A DNA stretch of 64,000 nt, from assembly GCA_038145075.1 (NCBI GenBank), contig JAYQOY010000001.1, positions 81,238 through 145,237 of the forward strand, read 5' to 3'. The translations under genes and the position numbers were made by a program. The notes beneath the pieces were generated by a model. That model saw nothing but the letters and a program-made list of their open reading frames with translations. It was not told where the DNA came from and ran no database searches. Below are positions 18,393 through 26,246 of this stretch, in pieces. Source of the stretch: TMED14 sp038145075 (GTDB lineage Bacteria > Bacteroidota > Bacteroidia > Flavobacteriales > Schleiferiaceae). How positions within the stretch are numbered: position 1 is the first letter of the stretch; the number at the start of each line of letters is the position of its first letter.

Positions 18393-18426
18393 GGTTGAAG
18401 GGTTGAAGGGTTAAAGGGTTTAAGGG
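18393..18426. repeat. Short imperfect tandem repeat (about 9 bp unit) before the acyl-CoA dehydrogenase
   Basis: Four degenerate copies of a unit close to GTTGAAGGG/GTTAAAGGG lie between the acyl-CoA dehydrogenase start and the acetyltransferase gene. They occupy the place where the mRNA leader of the minus-strand gene would be. Confidence 0.6.
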
Positions 18427-18456
18427 AAAAGAGCTGTCTTTGTTCATTCTAGCTTT

Positions 18457-19044
18457 CTAGCGCGAAGGCCCAGCCTGAGCTTTTGCCACCCTCCCCTCTT
18501 TCAGTTCGTAGGTTTCATGGCTTTCGGGGCAGGTGGCTTGGCCGTTGGCATCAAATTCCAGGCGGTGCCCAAATTCACTCATCCAACCCACCTGGCGGGA
18601 GGGGTTGCCGACCACCAGGGCGTAATCGGGAACATTTTTAGTCACTACTGCGCCAGCACCTATGAAGGCATAGGCTCCGATGTCGTGACCGCAGACGATG
18701 GTGGCGTTGGCTCCGATGCTGGCGCCTTTTCCGACGTGCGTTTTGGCATACTGACCCCGGCGGTTCACACCAGAGCGCGGATTCGTCACATTGGTGAAGA
18801 CACAGGAGGGTCCCAAGAAGACATCGTCGTCACAGGTAACGCCGGTGTAGATGCTGACATTGTTTTGAACTTTGACGTTTCGGCCCAAGATGACGTCGGG
18901 GGAGATAACGACGTTTTGGCCCAAGTTGCACTGCTCGCCAATTCGGCAGGGGCCCATGATGTGCGAAAAATGCCAAATCTTCGTACCGGCGCCAATGTCA
19001 GCGCCCTCGTCAATAACTGCGGTCGGATGTGCCGTGTAGCTCAT
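18457..19044 (-). CDS. Left-handed beta-helix N-acetyltransferase, WbpD/WlbB-like
   Basis: 195 residues made almost entirely of hexapeptide repeats (left-handed beta-helix; about residues 5-165). It resembles WbpD/WlbB, which acetylates UDP-2-acetamido-3-amino-2,3-dideoxy-glucuronate during O-antigen synthesis: KIWHFSHIMGPCRIG, NVSIYTGV and VFTNVTNPRS are characteristic. The C terminus (FGHRLEFDANGQATCPES...Y-L) is also seen in that group. It acts with acetyl-CoA in the cytoplasm; other surface-sugar genes are not adjacent, so the pathway partner must lie elsewhere. Divergent from the nuclease gene. Confidence 0.82.
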   Translation of the reverse strand: MSYTAHPTAVIDEGADIGAGTKIWHFSHIMGPCRIGEQCNLGQNVVISPDVILGRNVKVQNNVSIYTGVTCDDDVFLGPSCVFTNVTNPRSGVNRRGQYAKTHVGKGASIGANATIVCGHDIGAYAFIGAGAVVTKNVPDYALVVGNPSRQVGWMSEFGHRLEFDANGQATCPESHETYELKEGRVAKAQAGPSR

Positions 19045-19089
19045 GGGGAAATATTGTTGCTTGCTAAGATAGGGAGCGAGCCTCCTATG

Positions 19090-19097
19090 TATCTTTA
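19090..19097 (+). promoter_or_regulatory. Probable -7 box of the S1/P1 nuclease gene
   Basis: TATCTTTA matches TAnnTTTG with one mismatch and lies 25 nt before the ATG at 19123, which argues against using the ATG at 19087 just upstream of the box. Confidence 0.35.
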
Positions 19098-19122
19098 TCG
19101 AATCACTCGACTTTCTACTTGT

Positions 19123-19926
19123 ATGCGTTTAAAAATGCCTCTTTTCAGCCGAATGGCGTTCGTCCTCCTTCTTCTCCCCGCTCAACTCTTTGGTTGGGGC
19201 CAAACGGGCCACCGTGTCGTGGGCCAAATTGCGGAAAACCACCTCCACGCGGAAGCAGCCGCTGCCGTCAAGGGCCTTTTAGGGGACGAATCGCTGGCTA
19301 TGTGCGCCAACTGGATGGACCACATCAAGTCCAACCGTGCCTACAACCACATGAATCCTTGGCATTACTGCACTATTCCAGACGGTTTGACCTATGAAAC
19401 CTGCGACCACCCCGCAGAAGGCGATGTAATTGAAACGATCACCCAACTCATTCAAGAGATTAAAACGGGCAGCTATTCCAAGGCTGAAAACGAAGTCATG
19501 GCGGTAAAAATGCTCGCGCACCTCGTGGGCGACCTCCACCAACCCCTGCACGTGGGCAACGGCACCGACAAGGGCGGCAATGACCGCAAAATCAAATGGT
19601 TTGGCGAAAGCAGCAATTTGCACCGCGTGTGGGATTCGGATTTGATTGACCACCAGCAACTGAGCTACACGGAATATGTGGCGTGGGTGGACCACGCGAC
19701 CGCCGCGCAAGTGACTGAATGGCAGAGCAGCAGCGTCGTCGATTGGGCGCATGAATCTCAGGCCATTCGAATGGGCATTTACCCCGATGCCGATGCCACC
19801 TCTTTGGGTTATTCCTACAACTACGACCACATTGAAACGTTGAATAAACGTTTACTTCAGGCTGGCGTTCGTTTGGCGGGCATACTCAATGAGTTATACG
19901 CCAAGCCCGTCAAGAAAAAGAAGTAA
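19123..19926 (+). CDS. S1/P1-type single-strand nuclease, secreted
   Basis: 267 residues from the ATG at 19123. A signal peptide (MRLKMPLFSRMAF... ending LFG) precedes WGQTGH, so cleavage before Trp would expose the N-terminal Trp that ligates zinc in S1/P1 nucleases. Further ligands are visible in order: the Asp in NWMDHI, the His in PWHYC, HLVGDLHQPLH (two His and one Asp, then a third His), and LHRVWDSD near residue 165. Such enzymes degrade single-stranded DNA/RNA outside the cytoplasm, probably for phosphate or nucleoside scavenging. An ATG at 19087 is possible but overlaps the promoter-like box. The much longer frame from 18517 runs antisense through the acetyltransferase gene and is not real. 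Confidence 0.9.
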   Translation: MRLKMPLFSRMAFVLLLLPAQLFGWGQTGHRVVGQIAENHLHAEAAAAVKGLLGDESLAMCANWMDHIKSNRAYNHMNPWHYCTIPDGLTYETCDHPAEGDVIETITQLIQEIKTGSYSKAENEVMAVKMLAHLVGDLHQPLHVGNGTDKGGNDRKIKWFGESSNLHRVWDSDLIDHQQLSYTEYVAWVDHATAAQVTEWQSSSVVDWAHESQAIRMGIYPDADATSLGYSYNYDHIETLNKRLLQAGVRLAGILNELYAKPVKKKK

Positions 19927-19929
19927 TTC

Positions 19930-20406
19930 GTGCTAAACCGAAAGACCACCTACGGCATTCACGCGCTGCTGCATTTGGCGCGTCACACAGAGGATGGCGT
20001 GGTGCCCGTGGCGCGTATTTCGGAGGCCCTACAGGTGTCCCGAAAATTCCTGGAGCGCATCCTTGCCGACCTCCGGCACGAGGGCATGGTGGAAAGTCAA
20101 TCGGGTCGCGACGGGGGCTACCGCTTGGGAGCCTTGGGTTTGGACCTTTGCTTGGCCGATGTCGTGCGAGTTTTGGAGGGGCCTATTGCCTTGCTCCCTT
20201 GCGCGTCGCACCGTTTTTATGCGCCTTGTGCCGAATGCCAAACGCCCGACACTTGTGCCCTTCAGGATGCGTTGGTGGGCGTTCGGAACGCTACCGTGCA
20301 CAGCTTGAAGCAAATCACTTTGGCGAATTTGCTGGAATCGGAAGGGGACTTGCATTCGGGCCAAAAAAGCCTCCTACGCCCTACCCCCTACCACGAAGGG
20401 CAATAA
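19930..20406 (+). CDS. Rrf2-family transcriptional regulator
   Basis: 158 residues with a GTG start 3 nt after the nuclease stop. The N-terminal winged helix (YGIHALLHLARH, SEALQVSRKFLERILADLRHEGMV, GRDGGYRL) is typical of Rrf2 proteins (IscR, CymR, NsrR). Four cysteines in residues about 90-115 (C, then C-x2-C-x5-C) could bind an Fe-S cluster or sense thiols, but the spacing differs from the IscR/NsrR C-x5-C-x5-C pattern. The next gene encodes a cystathionine beta-synthase-like enzyme, so control of sulfur-amino-acid metabolism, as by CymR, is a reasonable inference. Confidence 0.85.
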   Translation: MLNRKTTYGIHALLHLARHTEDGVVPVARISEALQVSRKFLERILADLRHEGMVESQSGRDGGYRLGALGLDLCLADVVRVLEGPIALLPCASHRFYAPCAECQTPDTCALQDALVGVRNATVHSLKQITLANLLESEGDLHSGQKSLLRPTPYHEGQ

Positions 20407-20417
20407 GCTACAGACCC

Positions 20418-20425
20418 TACCTTTG
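20418..20425 (+). promoter_or_regulatory. -7 promoter box of the PLP-dependent CBS gene
   Basis: TACCTTTG, a full TAnnTTTG match, ends 6 nt before the ATG at 20432, so the transcript would have almost no leader. Confidence 0.6.
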
Positions 20426-20431
20426 CGGACT

Positions 20432-21814
20432 ATGAGCACAACCCGCCAAACTCCGCCTGTCTTCGAGAACATCTTGGAAACCATCGGCCGCACGCCTTTG
20501 GTCAAATTGCACAAGACCGTGGAAGGCATTCCCGGTACCGTCTACGCCAAAGTGGAATACTTCAACCCCGGTCACAGTACCAAGGACCGCATGGCGCTCA
20601 AAATGGTGGAAGACGCCGAGAAAAACGGATTGCTCAAGCCCGGCGGCACCATCATTGAATGCACATCTGGCAACACCGGCATGGGCCTCGCGCTCGCAGC
20701 CGTCGTCAAGGGCTACAAACTCATCTGCACCCTCAGCGACAAGCAGAGCAAGGAGAAAATGGATGTACTGCGGGCGCTCGGCGCAGAAATCTACGTCTGC
20801 CCCACCAACGTGGCTCCTGACCATCCCGACAGTTACTATTCTGTAGCGCGCCGCTTGAATTCGGAGATCCCCAATTCCTACTTCCCCAACCAATACGACA
20901 ACCTTAGCAACCGCGAGGCGCATTACGAGACGACGGGGCCGGAGATTTGGGAACAAACAGAAGGTAAAATTACGCACTTCATTGTGGGCGTGGGAACGGG
21001 TGGCACCATTTCTGGGGTGGCCAAGTTCCTCAAGGAGAAGAATCCAGCCATTCAAATCTGGGGGGTGGACAGCTACGGTTCTGTGTTCAAGAAATACCAT
21101 GAAACGGGCGTTTTTGACACGTCTGAGATTTACGGATACATCACGGAAGGCATCGGCGAGGACATCCTACCTAAGAATGTGGACTTTGACCTCATTGACC
21201 GCTTTGAGAAGGTCACCGACCGCGATGGCGCCCTGGCCGCCCGCGAATTGGCCCGTCAAGAAGGCTTGCTGCTGGGTTATTCCTGCGGTTCTGCGCTTCA
21301 AGGCTTGCGCCAGTTAAAAGACGAACTTCCGGCGGATGCGGTTTCGGTCATTTTGTTCCACGATCACGGCAGTCGCTACGTCGGAAAGATTTACAACGAC
21401 GACTGGATGCGCGAGCGCGGTTTCTTGAAGGAAACCACTGGGAATTTGGCCGAGGCGGTAGCCGGCCACAAACACCTCCCCTTGCTGACCATTCAGCCTG
21501 AGGAGCCCTTGATGAACGCTGTAGTTGCCATGAAGCGGCATAGCATTTCGCAGCTCCCCGTCCACGATGGCCAGCGCTTTGTAGGCAGCATCACTGAGAG
21601 TCACATCATCCAAGCCCTGACCGAGGAAGGACGCGGCATGGACACCTTGGTGAAGCACGTGATGGGTGCTCCTTTCCCCGTGCTTTCAGGAAGCGCTTCG
21701 GTGCAAGAAGGGATAGCCGCTTTGAGCAAGGAACAGAACGCCCTACTCATTGAATGGGCGCCCGGCAAACACCATATTTTAAGCAAGCACGACTTGTTGA
21801 CGAGAATTGCATAA
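20432..21814 (+). CDS. Cystathionine beta-synthase-like PLP enzyme with C-terminal CBS pair
   Basis: 460 residues. A fold-type II PLP domain (about residues 10-330) carries the Schiff-base lysine in GHSTKDRMA, the substrate loop CTSGNTGMG, the phosphate-binding GVGTGGTISG and YSCGSALQG. A CBS-domain pair follows (about 345-460). The arrangement fits cystathionine beta-synthase, condensing serine (or O-acetylserine) with homocysteine; cysteine synthase activity is the alternative. CBS domains in homologues bind SAM or nucleotides. The frame also opens at a TTG at 20423, but that lies inside the promoter box; the ATG at 20432 is used. The upstream Rrf2 gene may regulate it. Confidence 0.88.
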   Translation: MSTTRQTPPVFENILETIGRTPLVKLHKTVEGIPGTVYAKVEYFNPGHSTKDRMALKMVEDAEKNGLLKPGGTIIECTSGNTGMGLALAAVVKGYKLICTLSDKQSKEKMDVLRALGAEIYVCPTNVAPDHPDSYYSVARRLNSEIPNSYFPNQYDNLSNREAHYETTGPEIWEQTEGKITHFIVGVGTGGTISGVAKFLKEKNPAIQIWGVDSYGSVFKKYHETGVFDTSEIYGYITEGIGEDILPKNVDFDLIDRFEKVTDRDGALAARELARQEGLLLGYSCGSALQGLRQLKDELPADAVSVILFHDHGSRYVGKIYNDDWMRERGFLKETTGNLAEAVAGHKHLPLLTIQPEEPLMNAVVAMKRHSISQLPVHDGQRFVGSITESHIIQALTEEGRGMDTLVKHVMGAPFPVLSGSASVQEGIAALSKEQNALLIEWAPGKHHILSKHDLLTRIA

Positions 21815-21821
21815 TTCGTTG

Positions 21822-21829
21822 TAATTTTG
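21822..21829 (+). promoter_or_regulatory. -7 promoter box of rpsP-rimM
   Basis: TAATTTTG fits TAnnTTTG and lies 48 nt upstream of the rpsP ATG, which is preceded by an AT-rich tract typical of highly translated Bacteroidota genes. Confidence 0.5.
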
Positions 21830-21877
21830 CGCCTCCTTAATTAACCGAGTTTAGGACTCTTTTAAAACAATTAACCT

Positions 21878-22543
21878 ATGGCAACGAAAATTCGCCTCCA
21901 ACGCCACGGCCGCAAGGGTCGTCCCATCTTCACCATCGTAGCAGCTGATTCACGTGCAAAGCGTGACGGTAAGTACATTGAGAATTTGGGCCAGTACAAT
22001 CCCAACACCAACCCCGCTACCATCGATTTGGACTTCGATCGCGCTTTGGATTGGGTGATGAAAGGCGCTGAGCCCACCAACACGGCTTTGGCGATCTTGA
22101 AGTACAAAGGCGTTATGATGAAGAAGCACTTGCTTTTGGGTGTTCAGAAAGGTGCACTGACCGCTGAGCAAGCCGAAGAGCGCTTTGAGTCATGGGCTGC
22201 CGACAAAGCAGGCCGCATTGACGCTAAAATTGAAACTTTGAACAGCAACGCAAAAGCCGCTAAGGAAGAGCGTTTGAAGGCAGAAGCCGCTGTGAAAGAA
22301 GCTCGCGCTGCTGCGATCGCTGCTAAGAATGCTCCTGCCCCCGAGGTCGTGGAAGAGGCAGAAGAAGCGACGGCTGAAGCTGCAGAAGAAGTAGTAGCTG
22401 AAGAGGCTCCTGCGGCTGAAGCTGCAGAAGAAGTAATAGCAGAAGAAGCTCCCGCAGTTGAGGCTGCTGAAGAAGTAGTAGCTGAAGAAGCACCCGCTGC
22501 TGAGGCATCGGAAGAAGCTTCTGAAGAAGCGGCTGCTGAATAA
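21878..22543 (+). CDS. rpsP: 30S ribosomal protein S16 with long Ala/Glu-rich C-terminal tail
   Basis: 221 residues. The first about 80 are canonical S16 (KIRLQRHGRKGRPIFTIVAADSR, YIENLGQYNP). The remaining about 140 residues are a helical Lys/Ala/Glu segment followed by an acidic low-complexity tail with a 14-residue repeat (pattern E-A-A-E-E-V-V-A-E-E-A-P-A-A). S16 is about 80-90 residues in E. coli; extended forms occur in Bacteroidota, but the repeat makes this one long. It is followed 6 nt later by rimM. The usual partners trmD and rplS lie 36 kb away. Confidence 0.95.
   Translation: MATKIRLQRHGRKGRPIFTIVAADSRAKRDGKYIENLGQYNPNTNPATIDLDFDRALDWVMKGAEPTNTALAILKYKGVMMKKHLLLGVQKGALTAEQAEERFESWAADKAGRIDAKIETLNSNAKAAKEERLKAEAAVKEARAAAIAAKNAPAPEVVEEAEEATAEAAEEVVAEEAPAAEAAEEVIAEEAPAVEAAEEVVAEEAPAAEASEEASEEAAAE
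22373..22498. repeat. Three 42-bp tandem repeats inside rpsP
   Basis: Units at 22373-22414, 22415-22456 and 22457-22498, followed by a degenerate partial copy. Each encodes a 14-residue Ala/Glu/Val/Pro unit in frame. The copies have diverged mostly at synonymous positions, so the repeat is maintained as protein sequence rather than recently copied. Confidence 0.85.
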
Positions 22544-22549
22544 TTTCCC

Positions 22550-23074
22550 ATGGAGGGTTATTTCCAGCTAGGATACCTCCGGAAAAAGCACGGATACAAA
22601 GGAGAAGTCATTCTCCACGTCGAATCAGATCATCCAGCACGCTATGCGTCGCTGGATGTTCTTTTTTTTGAGGAAGCTGGCCAGCCTATCCCCTACTTTA
22701 TTTCGTCCATTCGAACCCACGTGACGTCGGAGTTCATCCTGCGCTTGGAAGATGCGGATGACGAAGCCAGCGTTCAAGCCCTAGTGGGAAAAGCGGTTTA
22801 CCTCCCCGAGGAAGCCTTGCCCGAACTGGACGAAGACCAGTACTACTACCACGAAATCATTGGTTTTGACGTCAAAGACGCCGCCGTTTCCGAGGTCATG
22901 ACCTTGGAGGACGTCATAGAGCGCCCTGGCCAACCCTTGCTGGTTCTGAGCCATCCCGATCGGGAAAATCCCATTTACATCCCATTGGTCGACGAATTCG
23001 TCGTTTCCATGGATAAAAAAGTCAAGTGCTTAACCTTGGCAGCTCCTGCTGAGCTCTATTTCCTGGGGGAATAA
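22550..23074 (+). CDS. rimM: Ribosome maturation factor RimM
   Basis: 174 residues. Binds S19 and assists 16S rRNA processing of the 30S head. The N-terminal RimM barrel begins YFQLGYLRKKHGYKGEV; the C-terminal PRC-barrel includes YYYHEIIGFDV and IYIPLVDEFV. It follows rpsP by 6 nt, the standard order. Convergent with the saccharopine dehydrogenase-like gene after a 57-bp gap in which I see only a weak GCGGA/TCCGC hairpin. Confidence 0.93.
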   Translation: MEGYFQLGYLRKKHGYKGEVILHVESDHPARYASLDVLFFEEAGQPIPYFISSIRTHVTSEFILRLEDADDEASVQALVGKAVYLPEEALPELDEDQYYYHEIIGFDVKDAAVSEVMTLEDVIERPGQPLLVLSHPDRENPIYIPLVDEFVVSMDKKVKCLTLAAPAELYFLGE

Positions 23075-23131
23075 AGCGTGGCTTTTTACGGAGGCGGACC
23101 TTTTCCGCTGCAGGAAAGCGCGGGTGCTCTT

Positions 23132-24427
23132 TTAGCTCTCCCGGTTCACGCGCTCGTCAAAGCGAATGCCCCAGTCGGCCAATTCTTTCAAAATGGGTCC
23201 GTACACCTCGTTTTTCAAGGGCATAAGCACGCCTCGGTCCTGCACCAGGCCTTTGGCGACCAAACGTGTCGCCATCGCCACTGGAAGCCCCACCGTAAAG
23301 GCCATAGCCGTGTTCTGGGCCGTTTTGCCCTTGCAGACCATGGAGGACTCGAGGCGGTAGGTTTCCCCCTCTAGGCGGTAAAAGATGCGGTGCCACATTA
23401 CTAGCATATCGCGGTCTTCTTCGGTCATGGTCCATTTCTTTTCCAAAATGGCCTGTAAGATTTGGGCCGGGCTGCCCTTTTGCAGACCCACAGGCTCATC
23501 TGTGAAAAGACCGAGCCATTCAAAGAGCTCCATGAGCTCGGAGTCCTGAGGAATCTGCAGGTAATGCATGAGCTTGAGCTCCACACTATCCGAAGCATGG
23601 TAGGCCAAGAAACTGTTCAAAAAGCTGCGATGCGTCATCGAAGCAACGCCTTCCATCTGGTAGCTGTCATCGGTAGCACCTAATTGCACAAAGACATCCC
23701 AGGCGCGGCAAAAACCCGGTCTGCGGAGCGTCCCTCGGTACATAGTGGGAATTCCGTCCAGCCCGTACGCAGAAATGTACTTTAAGGAATCGCGGTTGGC
23801 ATAGCCTTCAAAGCGTCCGTATCCGGGAATGGTCATGAACTCAGTGCGTCGGAAGAGCTTGTGGTAGGGAATAAACTTGTAGAGACCCTCTTGGATGAAC
23901 TTCACCGCACCTCCAGCGCCAGCAAGGACCACGTTTCGCGGGTTCCAGGTAAACTTATACTGCCACGGATTGCTGGGGCTTTCAGGAGCCAAAATGCCCC
24001 CACAAAAGCTCTCGTAGGAGGTGATCTCCGCCCCTTTTGCGCGCAGTTTCTCCAAAATTTCCATGGTGGACATGTGGTCAATGCCAGGATCCACCCCACA
24101 TTCGTTCAGGAAGACCAGGTTTTTGGCTTTCGCTTCTTCGTGCAGTGCCGCCATTTCAGGGCTCACATAGCTCGCGGTCACCAAGTGCTTTTCATACGTC
24201 AGACAAGCCTTGGCCACTTCGATGTGCATGAAGGCTGGCAGCATACTCACCACGACATCGGCCTGCTGAATCCAGTGCGCTCGGGTGCTTGGATCGCTTA
24301 AGTCTGCTCCTTGCGCCTGAATGTTCGCATAGGGCGCGCATTTGGCATTTAATGCCTTTTCGTCTTGGTCCAAAACAGTGACCGCCCAGCCATTGGCATC
24401 CTCATGGGTAGCCAAGTAATCAATCAT
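23132..24427 (-). CDS. Saccharopine dehydrogenase family protein, N terminus disrupted by a 35-bp duplication
   Basis: As it stands the frame starts at an ATG (24427) and gives 431 residues that resemble the saccharopine dehydrogenase family: SMLPAFMHIEVAKACL, NECGVDPGIDHMS, a long C-terminal domain with YGRFEGYANRDSLKY and TVGLPVA. The dinucleotide-binding motif is missing from this protein, but the bases immediately upstream in the same frame encode RIVVFGAGKSTSA, a Rossmann start. The frame is then broken by a perfect 35-bp tandem duplication (24437-24506). Removing one copy restores a continuous frame up to a GTG at 24535-24537. The gene is thus either a recent mutant, an inactive remnant or an assembly error. 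Substrate (lysine-pathway saccharopine or another) is uncertain. Confidence 0.85.
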   Translation of the reverse strand: MIDYLATHEDANGWAVTVLDQDEKALNAKCAPYANIQAQGADLSDPSTRAHWIQQADVVVSMLPAFMHIEVAKACLTYEKHLVTASYVSPEMAALHEEAKAKNLVFLNECGVDPGIDHMSTMEILEKLRAKGAEITSYESFCGGILAPESPSNPWQYKFTWNPRNVVLAGAGGAVKFIQEGLYKFIPYHKLFRRTEFMTIPGYGRFEGYANRDSLKYISAYGLDGIPTMYRGTLRRPGFCRAWDVFVQLGATDDSYQMEGVASMTHRSFLNSFLAYHASDSVELKLMHYLQIPQDSELMELFEWLGLFTDEPVGLQKGSPAQILQAILEKKWTMTEEDRDMLVMWHRIFYRLEGETYRLESSMVCKGKTAQNTAMAFTVGLPVAMATRLVAKGLVQDRGVLMPLKNEVYGPILKELADWGIRFDERVNRES

Positions 24428-24436
24428 GGCCGATGT

Positions 24437-24506
24437 ACTTTTCCCAGCGCCAAAAACGACAATACGCTGGAACTTTTCCCAGCGCCAAAAACGACAATAC
24501 GCTGGA
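24437..24506. repeat. Perfect 35-bp tandem duplication in the 5-prime part of a saccharopine dehydrogenase gene
   Basis: Copies at 24437-24471 and 24472-24506 are identical. The unit encodes the Rossmann GAGKS region on the minus strand. Because 35 is not a multiple of three, the upstream copy is read out of frame with the body of the gene. Confidence 0.95.
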
Positions 24507-24593
24507 TGAAATCAGTGGGAGTGCTGGAGGATATCACGTCAAGGGTGTTGAAAAGTGATTGTTTTCGGGGAATTTATAGGACGAAGGTAGGGC

Positions 24594-24601
24594 TACATTT
24601 G
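24594..24601 (+). promoter_or_regulatory. -7 promoter box of pckA
   Basis: TACATTTG, a full TAnnTTTG match, 24 nt before the pckA ATG. A minus-strand TACCTTCG at 24582-24589, only 4 bp away, may serve the divergent saccharopine dehydrogenase gene. Confidence 0.5.
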
Positions 24602-24625
24602 TCTAACCCTTGATTGAAATTCGTT

Positions 24626-26224
24626 ATGACTACAACTCCCACAGGAGCAGCTCCATCCCTGTCGTGGATTGCTGATCTTGGCTTGCGTCACGCTTCAGCC
24701 GTGTTCCAAGCAGATCCTGATTTCCTCACGCAGGAAACACTTCGTTTAAACCGAGGAACGCTCACCCACACCGGGGTACTGAGCATTGAAACGGGTACAT
24801 TCACCGGCCGATCTCCGGAAGATCGATTCATTGTGGACGATGCCCTTACCCACGATAAAGTCTGGTGGGGCAGCATCAACAAACCGTTTGACGAAGCCGC
24901 CTATTTTCGCCTAAAAGCGAAAGTACTCGCCTACCTCGACGGTAAGAAGCTCTACGTGCGCGAGGCCCGTGCAGGAGCACTGGAATCCGTATCCATCGGC
25001 ATTTGCATAGTCAACGAGTACCCCGAGCACAACCTCTTTGCGTACAACATGTTCCTGGACCCATCTGAGGATGTTGCGCCCGAGTGGACCATCCTGCATG
25101 CGCCGGATTTCCATGCAGACCCATCTACGGACGGTACACGCCAGAGCAATTTTGCCATCCTTTCGTTTAGCGATAAAACCATCTTAATCGGCGGCACGGG
25201 CTATACCGGGGAAATTAAAAAGGGCATTTTCTCGGCCTTAAACTTCCTGCTTCCTACGGAGTCGAATACTTTTCCCATGCATTGCTCGGCCAACTTGGGC
25301 CGCGGGGGCGACACCGCTCTGTTCTTTGGCTTGTCGGGCACCGGCAAGACCACGCTATCGGCCGACCCTAACCGCGCGCTAATTGGCGACGACGAGCACG
25401 GCTGGACCGCAGAAGGCGAAGTTTTCAATTTTGAGGGCGGTTGCTACGCCAAGGTCATTGACCTTTCGGAGGAAAAGGAGCCGGATATCTGGCGTGCGAT
25501 TCGCCCCGGGGCTATTTTGGAGAATATCGTCATGAACGAGGCGGGCGTCCCCGACTACACCGATAGCCGAATCACAGAGAACACCCGCGTCTCCTATCCT
25601 ATTGAGCACATTGACCATGTCGCAGCCGGATTGCGTGGAAAGAATCCCAAGAACATTTTTTTCTTGACCTGCGATGCCTATGGCGTCCTCCCCCCTATGT
25701 CCAAGCTTGGACCCGAGCAGGCCGCCTACCACTTTATTTCGGGCTACACCGCCAAAGTGGCTGGTACCGAAGCCGGTGTCACAGAACCCAAGGCTGTTTT
25801 TTCAGCCTGCTTTGGGGCTCCCTTCATGCCATTGCATCCCTCTGACTATGCAGACATGCTCATGGACAAAATGCGCTCAGGCGACTTGAACGTTTGGCTC
25901 GTAAATACCGGCTGGGTGGGCGGCGGCTACGGTGTCGGTGAACGCATCAAGCTGCGTTACACACGCGCCATGATTACGGCTGCCTTGGAAGGACATCTCG
26001 AGCACTTCGTCGAGGATACCCGCTTTGGCTTTCACTATGCCACCGAATGTCCCGGGGTACCTGCCGAAGTCTTGAAGGCGAAAGGGCAATGGTCGGACGC
26101 CGCAGCCTATGAGGTAGCCGCAGACGAACTTGCCCGCCGTTTCCGCGAAAACTTCAAGAAGTTTGAATCCGGCGCCTCTCCAGCCATCTTAGCAGGAGGC
26201 CCTAAGGCCCTTCAAACGGCCTAA
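24626..26224 (+). CDS. pckA: Phosphoenolpyruvate carboxykinase (ATP)
   Basis: 532 residues, typical of the ATP-dependent enzyme that converts oxaloacetate to PEP at the entry to gluconeogenesis. Visible motifs: FTGRSPEDRF near the N terminus, MHCSANLG, the kinase-1a P-loop GLSGTGKTTLS with nearby IGDDEHGW (kinase-2, metal binding), and the C-terminal NTGWVGGGYGVGERI. The ATG at 24626 is used; a TTG four codons upstream is the first open codon but less likely. Confidence 0.96.
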   Translation: MTTTPTGAAPSLSWIADLGLRHASAVFQADPDFLTQETLRLNRGTLTHTGVLSIETGTFTGRSPEDRFIVDDALTHDKVWWGSINKPFDEAAYFRLKAKVLAYLDGKKLYVREARAGALESVSIGICIVNEYPEHNLFAYNMFLDPSEDVAPEWTILHAPDFHADPSTDGTRQSNFAILSFSDKTILIGGTGYTGEIKKGIFSALNFLLPTESNTFPMHCSANLGRGGDTALFFGLSGTGKTTLSADPNRALIGDDEHGWTAEGEVFNFEGGCYAKVIDLSEEKEPDIWRAIRPGAILENIVMNEAGVPDYTDSRITENTRVSYPIEHIDHVAAGLRGKNPKNIFFLTCDAYGVLPPMSKLGPEQAAYHFISGYTAKVAGTEAGVTEPKAVFSACFGAPFMPLHPSDYADMLMDKMRSGDLNVWLVNTGWVGGGYGVGERIKLRYTRAMITAALEGHLEHFVEDTRFGFHYATECPGVPAEVLKAKGQWSDAAAYEVAADELARRFRENFKKFESGASPAILAGGPKALQTA

Positions 26225-26246
26225 AAGCAGCCCTCCTTCGCGGAGC

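Noticed and set aside
18517..19122. N-terminal extension of the S1/P1 nuclease frame
   Set aside because: It lies antisense over the acetyltransferase gene; the signal peptide at 19123 and the N-terminal Trp zinc ligand define the real start.
23075..23131. Weak hairpin as terminator between rimM and the saccharopine dehydrogenase gene
   Set aside because: Only a 5-bp stem (GCGGA/TCCGC) without a T run on either strand.
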